Below are positions 1-9,021 of a DNA stretch of 42,166 nt, in pieces. A program made the translations under genes and the position numbers. Where the stretch lies: assembly GCA_029782225.1 (NCBI GenBank), contig JAKOVF010000371.1, positions 1 to 42,166 on the forward strand, read 5' to 3'. Below the pieces are notes generated by a model. The model did not search any database, was not told where the DNA came from, and saw nothing but the letters and a program-made list of their open reading frames with translations. Source of the DNA: Chloroflexota bacterium. Its GTDB lineage: Bacteria > Chloroflexota > Anaerolineae > Anaerolineales > Villigracilaceae. Each line of letters begins with the position of its first letter. The first letter of the stretch is position 1.

Positions 1-36
1 ATCGTATCTGGGGAAGGTTGGATGGGGGTCAAAACT

Positions 37-44
37 GATACAAT
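37..44 (+). promoter_or_regulatory. Extended -10 promoter element for the complex-I-like operon
   Basis: TGATACAAT contains TG-n-TACAAT, a plausible extended -10 box. The ATG at 56 would lie about 5 nt after the transcription start, with no Shine-Dalgarno sequence. There is no clear -35. An upstream reading frame ending in TGA at 36-38 cannot be assessed because the window begins there. Confidence 0.35.
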
Positions 45-55
45 TATGCCGCTTT

Positions 56-1606
56 ATGTTGATTATTCTCCCCTCTCTGATCCTATTTCTGGCTGCGCTG
101 GCGATTCTGATCATCCGCATCGTGCGGCCTGCTTTCCGCTTTGGCTGGTTGACAGCGGTGGGTGGTTCAATTCTGGCGGTGCTGGCGGTGATCTTCTGGC
201 AAACACAAATGCCTCTCTCGTTTTCCTTGCCGCCGTGGGGACCGGCGGGCTTGTTCCAGGAAGCGCCAGCCGTGCGCGGCGACTCCCTCTCCTGGCTGTA
301 CGCTCTTAGCCTCACAGTTTTGACCCTCGCAGTTCTCCTCACGGCGGTGACCGGCCCAATCCAGTCCAGCCGATTCGGATGGGCCGGTATCATGGCCCTC
401 GGCGGACTCGGATTGCTGGCAGCCACGGCGGACAATGCGCTTACGCTCCTGCTGGTGTGGGCTGCTTTAGACCTGACTGAACTGGTCTCGCAGTTACAAT
501 CGGTGAATCATCCAACTGCCAGTGAACGTGTGGTGATTTCCTTCTCCACTCGCGTGCTGGGCAGTGGACTGCTGTTGTGGGCCAATATTGTCAGCGTGGC
601 GGCCGGATCCACACTGAATTTCCAATCGCTGACGCAGGACGCAGGCCTGTATCTCGCAGCTGCCGTAGGCCTACGGCTGGGTGTGTTACCGCTCCATTTA
701 CCCTATGCCTCCCAGTTAAGCCGTCGCGGCTTTGGGACGGCGCTCCGTCTCGTTTCCGCCGCATCAAGTCTTGTGCTGCTCTCCCATATTCCTGTTGAAA
801 GCCTCAACTCTCCCTTCACGCTTTTCCTGCTTATCCTTACGGCCATTGCCGCGCTCTATGGCGGTTGGATGTGGATGCGCGCACCCGAGGAATTAACGGG
901 CCGCCCGTTCTGGATCATTGGCATGGCCGCGCTGGCAGTCTCTGCGGCATTAACGGGGAACCCTGATGGCGCGGCCGGATGGAGCTGTGCGCTGGTTCTG
1001 ACCGGAGGTGCACTCTTCCTCTCTTCCGCCAATCAGGTGTGGGTCAACCGCGCATTGTTGATCGGTGCGTGGAGTCTATCGACCCTCCCGTTTTCGCTGA
1101 CCGCTGATGCGTGGAATTCAGGAAATTACGGGGTTCTCCTTCCATTTTTCGTGATCGCACAGGCCATGCTGATGGCAGGATACGTGCGCCACGCCATTCG
1201 CCCAAGCGGACGTGACCTGCTCGAGGGCCAGCCTGATTGGACTCACAACGTTTATCCGGCGGGCATCGGCGTTTTACTTTTGGCGCAACTCGTGATTGGA
1301 TTTCTGGGTTGGAAGGGTACTTTCCAAATCGGGTTCCTGCCTGCCGCCATTGGCGCGGTTCTCCTGACCTTGGGCCTGCTGTGGGCCATCCCGCGGTTGC
1401 GCCTTCTGAATCCGGTCCGTGCCCATTGGGTACGGCCGGCCTCCTCCTGGCTGGAGGGCCTCTACCGCAACATCTGGGGCCTGTATCATGCACTCGGCCG
1501 TCTGAGCACAATCATCACAGATACCCTCGAAGGCGCAAGCGGCGTGATGTGGACCCTGCTTTTTCTCGTTTTATTTATTTCATTGATCACGCAGGGCAAA
1601 CCATAA
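56..1606 (+). CDS. Complex-I-like proton-conducting membrane subunit (NuoM/NuoN/HyfB type)
   Basis: A 516-residue protein made almost wholly of hydrophobic helices, in the size and pattern of the antiporter-type subunits of complex I, group 4 hydrogenases and Mrp systems. These subunits move protons or Na+ across the cytoplasmic membrane. An acidic pair (D139, E142) lies in a helix where the family has its conserved Glu. The two helix lysines of the family appear as R207 (in G-L-R-L-G, before P-L-H-L-P) and R231. It is the first of three genes in tight succession (stop at 1606, next ATG at 1610), so a membrane complex is likely. A TGATACAAT extended -10 element lies at 37-44, just before the ATG, so the operon may begin here. 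The exact subunit name and partner redox module cannot be given from this window. Confidence 0.75.
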   Translation: MLIILPSLILFLAALAILIIRIVRPAFRFGWLTAVGGSILAVLAVIFWQTQMPLSFSLPPWGPAGLFQEAPAVRGDSLSWLYALSLTVLTLAVLLTAVTGPIQSSRFGWAGIMALGGLGLLAATADNALTLLLVWAALDLTELVSQLQSVNHPTASERVVISFSTRVLGSGLLLWANIVSVAAGSTLNFQSLTQDAGLYLAAAVGLRLGVLPLHLPYASQLSRRGFGTALRLVSAASSLVLLSHIPVESLNSPFTLFLLILTAIAALYGGWMWMRAPEELTGRPFWIIGMAALAVSAALTGNPDGAAGWSCALVLTGGALFLSSANQVWVNRALLIGAWSLSTLPFSLTADAWNSGNYGVLLPFFVIAQAMLMAGYVRHAIRPSGRDLLEGQPDWTHNVYPAGIGVLLLAQLVIGFLGWKGTFQIGFLPAAIGAVLLTLGLLWAIPRLRLLNPVRAHWVRPASSWLEGLYRNIWGLYHALGRLSTIITDTLEGASGVMWTLLFLVLFISLITQGKP

Positions 1607-1609
1607 AAG

Positions 1610-2206
1610 ATGACGAACATAATTTCATGGGCTGCGGTCGGCCTGATCCTTGTCGCATCCGCCGGGCTGCTCATCAGCCGGGACTGGCGTTGGAGTATGA
1701 GTCTGCTCGCGGTGCAGTACGTGGCCGTCGCGTGGCTGGTGGCGCAGCACTGGCTGCTTGGCATGGCTTCGGTCAAGCTGGTGACTGGCTGGATGGCCAC
1801 CGCCGCGCTGGGCATGACGCGGCTTGGAATCTCAACGCAGGAAAGCGAACTGGAGTCAGTGTTGCCGCGCGGCCGCTGGTTCCGTATCTTTCTGGCTGGC
1901 ATTGTTGCTCTGCTAACCGCAGCCAGTGCGCCGCGCATTGAAGCCGTGATCCCGGGGCTGGGATTGCAGGTGATCGCCGGCGGGTTAATCCTGGCCGGGA
2001 TGGGCATGCTCCATCTTGGAATTACGTCGGAAATCCTGCGCGTGATTATCGGTCTGCTGACTTTATTAAGCGGATTTGAAATCCTCTACGCAGGCGTAGA
2101 AAGCTCGATCCTTGTGGCTGCCTTGCTTGCAGTGGTCAACCTGGGGCTGGCACTGGCAGGCTCGTATTTGATGGCAGCAAAAGCATCCTCCGAGGAGACT
2201 GCATGA
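1610..2206 (+). CDS. NuoK/HyfE-like small membrane subunit
   Basis: 198 residues, five or six hydrophobic segments. The C-terminal half (about residues 115-190) has the look of NuoK/HyfE/MnhC proteins: three closely spaced helices with small residues and a Glu within the membrane (G-F-E-I-L-Y). It starts 3 nt after the first subunit stops and its last codons overlap the ATG of the next gene (2203), which indicates translational coupling. Probable role: small subunit that bridges two antiporter-like subunits in a complex-I-like membrane arm. The family link is by pattern only. Confidence 0.55.
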   Translation: MTNIISWAAVGLILVASAGLLISRDWRWSMSLLAVQYVAVAWLVAQHWLLGMASVKLVTGWMATAALGMTRLGISTQESELESVLPRGRWFRIFLAGIVALLTAASAPRIEAVIPGLGLQVIAGGLILAGMGMLHLGITSEILRVIIGLLTLLSGFEILYAGVESSILVAALLAVVNLGLALAGSYLMAAKASSEETA

Positions 2207-3600
2207 GTGCGCCCCTGCTCTGGATCGTTCTCCCGCTTGTAGGAAGCGTGATCCTCTTCTTCCTGCCCCAGCCGCGGCCGGCCGGGATTGCAGGAGGCAT
2301 TATTGCGGCCGTTCTGGCAGTAATCGCTCTGCTTGTGCCGATCGACGTTGCCCTGTTGCTGGGGCAGATTTCCTTCAAGATTTCGTCGTCCGTTCAGGTA
2401 TTGGGTCGCAGTTTCGTGCTGGGTGCGGCCGATGGCAGCGTGCTGGCCATCATCTATGGCCTTGCCGCGATGTGGTTCTTTGGTACCGAGGCTGCCGGCA
2501 TGCCCGGGCGATTCGTCTCTCTGGGTCTGGCCATCGTCTCGCTGCTTGTGGCTTCGATTGCAGTTGAACCTTTCCTGTTCGCTGCGCCCTTGCTGGAAGT
2601 CGCAAGCCTGCTGGTCATCCCACTGCTTGTCCTTCCCTTCCAGCCTCCGCGACGCGGCGCCTTGCGTTTCCTGATTTACCAGACGCTGGCAATGCCCTTC
2701 ATCCTCTTCTCAGGCTGGATGCTGGCCGGTGTGGAAGCCAGTCCCGGTGACATTGGTTTGACCATACAGTCGGGCGTGATGCTCTGGCTTGGTTTCGCCT
2801 TTTTGTTAGCAATCTTCCCACTCTATAACTGGATTCCTCTGCTGGCTGAAGAGGCCTCGCCTTACGCGGTTGGTTTTCTGCTCTGGGCCCTCCCCAGCTT
2901 CACGGTCATTTTCGCACTGGGATTTCTCGACCGCTACACCTGGCTGCGGACCACGCCGCAGTTCGCTACAGCCATTCAAAGTGCAGGCTTCATCATGGTG
3001 GCAAGCGGAGGCATCTTCGCTGCGTTCCAGCGTCACCTGGGAAGACTGATGGCTTATGCCGCGATTGTTGGCACCGGGATGTTGATCCTTGCCATGAGCC
3101 TGGGAACGCTCAGATCGGTGGAATTGGTCTTCCTGCTTCTGATCGCTCGCGGACTCGAATTAGCCGTTTGGTCTCTCGGAATATCAACGCTTCGAACGCA
3201 GGCGGAATCCTTGCGGTTTGGCGCCGTGCAGGGACTTGCCCGCGCATATCCTTTTGCCGTGGCCGCTCTCCTCCTGGCTAACTTATCCATGGTGGGCTTC
3301 CCGCTGCTGGCGGGCTTTCCATCAAGACTGGCCCTGTGGGAGGAACTGGCGAGTCAATCCCTTCTCCACGCATTCTGGCTTCTGCTGGGCGTATTCGGCC
3401 TGCTGGTTGGAGCAATCCGCACGCTGGCGGTGTTGGTGATGGCGCCCGAGGGGATTCCGTGGAAGAGGAACGAATCCCTGACGCAGACTCTCATGTTGGG
3501 AGCAGGGATGATCGGCCTGTTCCTGCTGGGAATCTTTCCTCAGGTCATCCAGCCGTTCCTGACCAACCTGCCTATTATGTTTCAGCACATCGGTCAATAG
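2203..3600 (+). CDS. Second complex-I-like membrane subunit (NuoM/NuoN type)
   Basis: 465 residues, about 12-14 hydrophobic helices. E132 (P-L-L-E-V-A-S) occupies the place of the conserved helix-5 Glu, and P-L-Y-N-W-I-P at 206-212 matches the family P-x-H-x-W-L-P turn. The helix-7 lysine that normally precedes this turn is missing (L-L-A-I), and the helix-8 lysine is replaced around W228. The ATG overlaps the stop of the preceding gene in ATGA. Together with the two genes before it this forms a three-gene membrane module without any visible redox subunit. Given the missing lysines it may be structural rather than a full proton channel. Confidence 0.7.
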   Translation: MSAPLLWIVLPLVGSVILFFLPQPRPAGIAGGIIAAVLAVIALLVPIDVALLLGQISFKISSSVQVLGRSFVLGAADGSVLAIIYGLAAMWFFGTEAAGMPGRFVSLGLAIVSLLVASIAVEPFLFAAPLLEVASLLVIPLLVLPFQPPRRGALRFLIYQTLAMPFILFSGWMLAGVEASPGDIGLTIQSGVMLWLGFAFLLAIFPLYNWIPLLAEEASPYAVGFLLWALPSFTVIFALGFLDRYTWLRTTPQFATAIQSAGFIMVASGGIFAAFQRHLGRLMAYAAIVGTGMLILAMSLGTLRSVELVFLLLIARGLELAVWSLGISTLRTQAESLRFGAVQGLARAYPFAVAALLLANLSMVGFPLLAGFPSRLALWEELASQSLLHAFWLLLGVFGLLVGAIRTLAVLVMAPEGIPWKRNESLTQTLMLGAGMIGLFLLGIFPQVIQPFLTNLPIMFQHIGQ

Positions 3601-3627
3601 ATTACGCCTCCAGGTTTCACAAAGCTG

Positions 3628-3633
3628 TATAAT
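3628..3633 (+). promoter_or_regulatory. -10 box (TATAAT) upstream of coiled-coil gene
   Basis: A perfect TATAAT follows the end of the membrane operon. A CGGAG ribosome site lies 8-12 nt before the ATG at 3663. No convincing -35 was found. Confidence 0.45.
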
Positions 3634-3662
3634 TTCATCCATCTTTTTCGGAGACGATTCCC

Positions 3663-4856
3663 ATGGAATTTGAACAAATCATCAAACGTCTGGACTGGAT
3701 CGAAAAGGAACACAACAAGGATAAGGAAGTCATCGTTGCCTACAAGGAACGGATTGCATCCCTCGAGACCAGCATCAATGCTGCAAACAAACAGATCAAA
3801 GCTCTCAGCCAGCAGATCACGGATATGAACTTTGATGCCGCGACGGCGCGCTTCGATCAATTTGACGAAATGCTCGCCCGACAACGCGCCGACTTAAACA
3901 AGGTTCTTGAGGAGAATGAGAAGCAGAGCCGACAGCGCGAGAAGGAGGCGGTAAAGCGTCATCAGACTCAGCTCGAAGAGATCAGCAAGAGCGTGGCTGA
4001 GCTGAAGAAGACGTTTACCCCGGGCGAGTACGACAAGAAATTCAAGGAACGCGCCAACGAGCTGAATCGCGTCTACACCAGCATTAGTGAGCTTGGGAAA
4101 CGCATCGATGAAGTGGCATCGACCGATCAGGAGATTCGTCTGGCAATCAAAGCCATCGAGGAGGCTCGCCGAACAGACCTAAAACGCGTAGCCGATATCC
4201 AGGGCGAGATCACTGCTGTCCGCAAGCGCTCCGAAGAGGGCCGCGAGAAGATCAAAATTACCGCCGATGGCATCCGCAACATTGACACGCGCATTACCGA
4301 ATTGCTCAATTCGGAGTATGAACGTAAACAGGCACAGACGGCGTTCATTGAGCAGCAATCCCTTGCACAGATAGACCGCGAACGCCTGTGGAAAGAATGG
4401 CTTGGAAAAGTAGATGCCTTCCAAAAAGATGCATCTGGGCTCGATAACCAGATACAGGTCTTGGATGATGCACTGCGGGGCGCAAAGAAAGCGCAGGATA
4501 CCTATGTGGAGCTGAATACGAAACTCGAGCGCCGCATCAACGAGATCACGGAAATGCAGCGCCTCGCGGAAGAACGCCTCCGCCAGGAATGGATCTCCTT
4601 CAAGGCAGATGACCAGAAGCGCTGGACCGGCTACAATCTCTCCTCGGAGGAGGCCTTCCGTGATATCCGCAAGGATGCGTTCAAATACGATCAGCGCATC
4701 AAACCGCTGGAGGATATTGTGGAAGTCTTGCAGGATCAAATCCATCAGATCACGGACGCTACCGAACGGCAGTTGCAGGAATTGATGAACGTCACACACG
4801 AATGGATGACCTCCTACGAGCGCATCATGGGGCATAACAAGAAGGTGAAGAAATAG
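3663..4856 (+). CDS. Long coiled-coil protein of unknown function
   Basis: 397 residues, highly charged (rich in Lys, Glu, Arg, Gln), with heptad-like spacing over most of its length and few prolines. There is no signal peptide or membrane segment, so it is expected in the cytoplasm. The pattern is like the rod parts of SMC-like or cytoskeletal bacterial coiled-coil proteins, but no head domain or nucleotide-binding motif is visible. It has its own -10 box and ribosome site and is followed by selB after 49 nt. I do not recognise a named family. Confidence 0.7.
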   Translation: MEFEQIIKRLDWIEKEHNKDKEVIVAYKERIASLETSINAANKQIKALSQQITDMNFDAATARFDQFDEMLARQRADLNKVLEENEKQSRQREKEAVKRHQTQLEEISKSVAELKKTFTPGEYDKKFKERANELNRVYTSISELGKRIDEVASTDQEIRLAIKAIEEARRTDLKRVADIQGEITAVRKRSEEGREKIKITADGIRNIDTRITELLNSEYERKQAQTAFIEQQSLAQIDRERLWKEWLGKVDAFQKDASGLDNQIQVLDDALRGAKKAQDTYVELNTKLERRINEITEMQRLAEERLRQEWISFKADDQKRWTGYNLSSEEAFRDIRKDAFKYDQRIKPLEDIVEVLQDQIHQITDATERQLQELMNVTHEWMTSYERIMGHNKKVKK

Positions 4857-4862
4857 GGATCC

Positions 4863-4892
4863 GCCCCAGCCCCTCTCCCGGAGCAGGAGAGG
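4863..4892. repeat. CCCTCTCC-type dispersed inverted repeat
   Basis: CCCTCTCC...GGAGAGGG flanks a short loop between the coiled-coil gene and selB. The same kind of sequence occurs inside the M20 peptidase gene at 39151-39181. It could also act as a hairpin in the transcript. Confidence 0.45.
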
Positions 4893-4905
4893 GAAGGAAT
4901 GAAAT

Positions 4906-6801
4906 ATGCGAGTCATTGGCACGGCCGGTCACGTTGACCACGGGAAGTCCACACTCATTTCCGCGCTGACGGGCACACATCCGGACCGTCTGAAAGAGGA
5001 GCAGGCGCGCGAGATGACCATCGACCTCGGCTTCGGATGGCTCACGCTTCCAAACGGTGAGGAGGTGGGTATTGTCGATGTGCCCGGGCATCGCGACTTC
5101 ATTGAGAACATGCTCTCAGGCATCGGTGGCATTGACGCGGCCCTGCTCGTCATCGCGGCGGATGAGGGCGTGATGCCGCAGACGCGGGAGCACCTCGCGA
5201 TCCTGGATCTCCTGCAGATTCCTGCCGGACTCATTGTAGTGACCAAGACCGATCTCGCTTCCGACCCGGGCTGGCTGGACCTCGTTGAAACAGACATCCG
5301 CGCCGCTGTGAAAGATACGGTGATGCAGAACGCACCCATCCTGCGAGTCTCTGCGAAAGCCAAAAGCGGACTTGACACCCTGATCTCCAGTCTGCAATCC
5401 CTCCTCGAAAAGAAACCCGCCCGCCTCGACCTCGGCCGCCCGCGCCTCCCCATTGACCGCGTCTTCACCATGAGTGGATTTGGCACGGTCGTGACCGGCA
5501 CGCTCAGCGACGGTCAGCTTGCCCTGGGAGATGAGGTTGAGATATTGCCGTCCGGTCAAAAAGGACGGGTACGCGGTCTTCAAACTCATAAGAAAAAAGA
5601 AGAAAGAGCTGTGCCCGGGTCGCGTACCGCGGTCAATATTTCTGGCGTGACGACCGAGCAGGTCAAGCGCGGGGAAGTGGTGGTGCATCCCGGCCAGTAC
5701 CAGCCCACCCGCCGTGTGGATGCACGCTTCCGTTTGCTGAAGGATGTATCTGCACCGCTCAAGCATTCCAGTGAAGTCAAGTTCTTCGTGGGCGCGAGCG
5801 AGACAATTGCCAACCTGCGTCTGCTCGGCACAGAGGAGCTCAAGCCCGGCGAAGAGGGGTGGATCCAGCTTGAACTGCGTGACGAAGTCCTTGCCGTGCG
5901 CGGCGACCGGTATATTTTGCGGCGTCCTTCACCCGGTGAGACTCTCGGCGGCGGCGTCATCGTGAACCATCAGCCGAAGGGACGCCACAGACGCTTCGAC
6001 GAAGAGGTGCTGAAATCGCTCGCGGCGCTTTCGCAAGGCTCTCCCGCGGACATTTTGTTGGAGGCCGCCCTGGCTCTCAACGCTGCGCCTTTGAAAGAAA
6101 TTGTGTCCCGTTCGCGTCTGGAAGTTGCAGATGCAGAGTCCGCTTTGAGGGAGTTGCTTGAAAGCGGTCAGCTCGTACTTCTCGAAGCCGGTGAGCCAAA
6201 AATCGACAACGATTTGTTGACCATAGCACTGCCTCATTGGAATACTCTCCACCACAAAACACTGCAGATCGTGGAAACGTATCACAAAAGTTTTCCGCTG
6301 CGCCGCGGCATCCCGCGCGAAGAACTCAAAAGCAAACTGAAGCTCACACCGCGTGTATTCAACGCAACTGTCTCATCACTCGTCACTCATCACTCGTTAC
6401 TTGAATCGGGCACGTCACTCGCGCTCCCCAACCATGAGATAAAGCTCGATAGCAGCCAGCAGGCCAAAGTCCAGGCATTGATGCGAAAGTTCGAGCAGAA
6501 TCCGCTTGGGCCGCCGAGCATGAAGGAGAGTCAGGCTGAAGTCGGAGATGAAGTCCTCAATACGCTGCTCGAATCCGGCGAGTTGATCGCGGTGTCCCAG
6601 GACGTGATCTTCCGTAAGAAAGATTATGATGCAATGATCACAAAGGTCCGCATGGCCATTCAGCAAAAAGGACAGATCACGCTGGCTGAAGTTCGCGACC
6701 TGCTTGACACGACTCGGAAGTATGTGCAGGCCCTGCTCGAGCATCTGGATGCAATTGGAATGACGATACGCGACGGAGATTTTAGAAAACTGAGAAAATA
6801 A
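4906..6801 (+). CDS. selB: Selenocysteine-specific elongation factor SelB
   Basis: 631 residues, the normal length for SelB. It delivers Sec-tRNA to ribosomes stalled at UGA upstream of a SECIS hairpin. The N-terminal GTPase shows the P-loop G-H-V-D-H-G-K-S-T at 8-16, a D-V-P-G-H G3 motif and T-K-T-D, with the compact 'DRLKEEQAREMTIDLGF' switch region typical of SelB. EF-Tu-like beta-barrels follow, then C-terminal winged helices that bind SECIS RNA, ending in the small helix near 600-631. Start supported by AAGGAA. A short stretch near residues 492-500 is encoded by a tandem ACTC-rich repeat (6371-6402) and probably is a linker insertion. A probable client selenoprotein is at 20096-20608; selA, selC and selD are not in the window. 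Confidence 0.95.
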   Translation: MRVIGTAGHVDHGKSTLISALTGTHPDRLKEEQAREMTIDLGFGWLTLPNGEEVGIVDVPGHRDFIENMLSGIGGIDAALLVIAADEGVMPQTREHLAILDLLQIPAGLIVVTKTDLASDPGWLDLVETDIRAAVKDTVMQNAPILRVSAKAKSGLDTLISSLQSLLEKKPARLDLGRPRLPIDRVFTMSGFGTVVTGTLSDGQLALGDEVEILPSGQKGRVRGLQTHKKKEERAVPGSRTAVNISGVTTEQVKRGEVVVHPGQYQPTRRVDARFRLLKDVSAPLKHSSEVKFFVGASETIANLRLLGTEELKPGEEGWIQLELRDEVLAVRGDRYILRRPSPGETLGGGVIVNHQPKGRHRRFDEEVLKSLAALSQGSPADILLEAALALNAAPLKEIVSRSRLEVADAESALRELLESGQLVLLEAGEPKIDNDLLTIALPHWNTLHHKTLQIVETYHKSFPLRRGIPREELKSKLKLTPRVFNATVSSLVTHHSLLESGTSLALPNHEIKLDSSQQAKVQALMRKFEQNPLGPPSMKESQAEVGDEVLNTLLESGELIAVSQDVIFRKKDYDAMITKVRMAIQQKGQITLAEVRDLLDTTRKYVQALLEHLDAIGMTIRDGDFRKLRK

Positions 6802-6840
6802 ACCTCTGCGCGCGCACGGCGCAAGGAGCAAGGAGATACG

Positions 6841-7509
6841 ATGTGTGGAAGATTTACTTTAACTGTGGATCCCGCTGAATTGAAAGAGGCTTTTCAAGAT
6901 TACAAATTCCCGACACAGTTTGCGCCGCGCTTCAACGTTGCCCCAACACAGCCCATTCTAGCCATCCCAAATGACGGGTTGAACACAGCTGACTTCTTCA
7001 TTTGGGGTCTAGTTCCTGGCTGGGCAAAGGAGCCTGAGATTGGGAACCGGCTCATCAATGCGCGCGGTGAAACGCTGGCTGAAAAGCCCGCCTTCCGAGG
7101 CAGCTATAAGTACAAACGCTGTTTGATCCTGGCGGATGGCTTCTACGAATGGAAGTCGGAGCCGGGTACGAAGACCAAGACCCCCTATTTCATTCACATG
7201 AACGATGGCAAGCCGTTTGCCTTCGCAGGTCTGTGGGATGAATGGAATAGTGCGGATGGCTCCCAGGTTCGCTCGTGTACGATCATCACGACCGGCCCGA
7301 ATGATTTGATGAAGCCTATTCATGATCGCATGCCGGTGATTCTCGATCCCGCAGATTACGGTCAATGGCTGGATACGTCGCCTCAGACTCCCGGAAGCCT
7401 GCAGCCGTTGATCAAACCTTTTCCCGCCGACAAAATGTCGGCCTACCCTGTTTCTACTCTGGTCAATAAACCAAGCGTGGACAATGCTGAATTAATACAG
7501 CCCGTGTGA
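6841..7509 (+). CDS. SRAP-domain DNA-protein crosslink protein (HMCES/YedK family)
   Basis: 222 residues. It starts M-C-G-R-F, so after Met removal Cys2 is N-terminal, the residue that forms the covalent thiazolidine link with abasic sites in single-stranded DNA. Further family motifs are P-R-F-N-V-A-P-T-Q, W-G-L-V-P-W-like (G-W-A-K), I-N-A-R-G-E-T, R-C-L-I-L-A-D-G-F-Y-E-W-K and the late H-D-R-M-P-V-I-L. All catalytic positions (C2, the Asn of I-N-A-R, Glu of Y-E-W, His of H-D-R-M-P) are present. Start fixed by AGGAG 6 nt upstream. Probably protects abasic sites at replication forks. Confidence 0.93.
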   Translation: MCGRFTLTVDPAELKEAFQDYKFPTQFAPRFNVAPTQPILAIPNDGLNTADFFIWGLVPGWAKEPEIGNRLINARGETLAEKPAFRGSYKYKRCLILADGFYEWKSEPGTKTKTPYFIHMNDGKPFAFAGLWDEWNSADGSQVRSCTIITTGPNDLMKPIHDRMPVILDPADYGQWLDTSPQTPGSLQPLIKPFPADKMSAYPVSTLVNKPSVDNAELIQPV

Positions 7510-7513
7510 CTTA

Positions 7514-7694
7514 ACCACAAAGGACTCTAAGGGCACAAAGTTGTATCGGGTTAAGGTGAAGTGCGTGACATCAGGGTTTGCCTGAGGACGGGCAAAGCCT
7601 TTGGAGTATGACCACACCCACAGTCGCCATCGCAGGCAAGAAGTGGGCAGGCCTCCGATTCATATCACTTCGTGCTCTTTGTGTCCTTCGTGGT
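7514..7694. repeat. Inverted pair of ACCACRAAGGAC-type dispersed repeats
   Basis: A 27-nt unit at 7514-7540 is repeated in inverted orientation at 7668-7694 (22 of 27 positions match). The right copy ends 6 nt before the MFS start codon. The same family appears at 40214-40281. The 127 nt between the copies holds no gene I can support. Confidence 0.65.
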
Positions 7695-7700
7695 AAAAAA

Positions 7701-8969
7701 ATGAATCGTCTCCGCCTCAACCTTGCCCTCCGTTTCCCCGCGCTTGCTTCGCGTGATTTCGCCATTTTCTGGGTGGGACATCTTCTTTCTCTGATCGGCA
7801 CGTCCATGCAGAACACGGCTCAACCCCTCCTGGCGTACCGCTTGAGCGGCCGTCCCTTTGACCTGGGATTGATCGGTTTCGCGGTAACGCTGCCTACCTT
7901 CTTCCTGGCCCTGCCCGGCGGTGTGCTGGTCGAGCACTGGGATAAACGCAAGGTCGTTATCCTGCTTCAGGTCGTTTTGATGCTGGATGCGTTCGTCCTC
8001 GCTTTTCTGGCTTTGACGGAATTGATCCAAATCTGGCATATCGTTGTCTTATCTCTCATCAACGGGATCGCAACTGCCTTCGAGATCACGGCGCGGCAGG
8101 CCATGCTGATTGAGCTTGTGGGTCGCGAATCATTGCCCAATGCAATTGCCCTTCAATCTACTGCGTTCAACATTTCACGCATACTGGGACCGGCCCTTGT
8201 CGCGCCAGCACTCCTTTTCATCCCCCGGAATGGTGAGGGTTGGATCTTCCTGCTGAATGGGATCAGTTTCATCACGATCATCATTGGATTGATGTTTGTC
8301 CATACAAGTTACAGGCTTCCACCTCAGCCGCGTACGGCCTCCCTGATGGTGGAATTCAGTGAAGGGTTTCGATATATTCGGCAAAACCGATCTGTGGCTT
8401 CCATTGTCATCATTGCCGCGGTGCTCGGCGTCTTTGCCTTTCCCATTATCCAGCAGTTGCCAGTGGTCGCAAAAGACCTGCTCCGCCAGATCGGCGATAC
8501 AAAAGCGTCAGTGGATGCGCGCAACAGCATGTTGTATGCGTCTCAAGGCGTGGGTGCCCTGGTTGCGGCGTTATCCATCGCCATCAACACTTCCAGGCAG
8601 CGTAGTGCCGCACGGCTGCTTGGCGGAGAAGCAGCGTTCATCCTGGGAATGATCTTCCTTCCATTCTCGCATTCGCTGATTATCACGCTGGGTTTGATCG
8701 TGATGATGGGATGGGGCGCAGTCATCCAGCTTGCCACCATGAATACACTGGTTCAGATACAGGTGCCCAATGGACTTCGCGGCCGGGTCTTCAGCATTTA
8801 TCTCTGGGCTCTGCAGGGTGTGGCACCTCTCGGCTCCTTATTGATCGGCTGGATGACCCAGCGATGGAACCTGTCCATTACGGCTCTGGCCTGTGGACTG
8901 GTTTCACTGGTCATTGTCGGGGGAATCCAGCTCCTCCGTCCACCTGCCGGCGGGTTAATGCAGGCTTAA
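7701..8969 (+). CDS. MFS transporter (drug/solute exporter type, TMEM175-like DHA3 group)
   Basis: 423 residues from the ATG at 7701. Twelve hydrophobic helices, an early F-W-x-G-H/L-S-x-I-G-T motif and A-x-P-G-G-V-L-x-E-H-W-D-K-R-K, the motif A loop of major facilitator proteins. The helix pattern matches enterobactin/macrolide exporter-like (DHA3) members. The reading frame is open back to 7578 but those 41 codons come from the dispersed repeat and its loop, so I place the start at 7701. The substrate cannot be predicted. Confidence 0.85.
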   Translation: MNRLRLNLALRFPALASRDFAIFWVGHLLSLIGTSMQNTAQPLLAYRLSGRPFDLGLIGFAVTLPTFFLALPGGVLVEHWDKRKVVILLQVVLMLDAFVLAFLALTELIQIWHIVVLSLINGIATAFEITARQAMLIELVGRESLPNAIALQSTAFNISRILGPALVAPALLFIPRNGEGWIFLLNGISFITIIIGLMFVHTSYRLPPQPRTASLMVEFSEGFRYIRQNRSVASIVIIAAVLGVFAFPIIQQLPVVAKDLLRQIGDTKASVDARNSMLYASQGVGALVAALSIAINTSRQRSAARLLGGEAAFILGMIFLPFSHSLIITLGLIVMMGWGAVIQLATMNTLVQIQVPNGLRGRVFSIYLWALQGVAPLGSLLIGWMTQRWNLSITALACGLVSLVIVGGIQLLRPPAGGLMQA

Positions 8970-9008
8970 TGTTGAACACATACACTTACGCCGGTATTTT
9001 GCTCAGGA

Positions 9009-9014
9009 TACAAT
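9009..9014 (+). promoter_or_regulatory. -10 box TACAAT, 7 nt before ATG 9022
   Basis: TACAAT ends 7 nt before the ATG at 9022, the same spacing as TATAAT before ruvB and tgt. Transcription would start at or next to the A of this ATG, so the mRNA would be leaderless. No Shine-Dalgarno sequence is present. Confidence 0.45.
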
Positions 9015-9021
9015 GACCCAC

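Noticed and set aside
3..38. End of a gene upstream of the membrane operon (TGA at 36-38)
   Set aside because: Only 11 codons are visible and nothing identifies a protein family.
7541..7667. Possible riboswitch because of GGGCAAAGCC
   Set aside because: It lacks the GAAA hairpin, GCGCAAAG and TCTAAA blocks seen in the GEMM elements; it is just the loop between two dispersed repeats.
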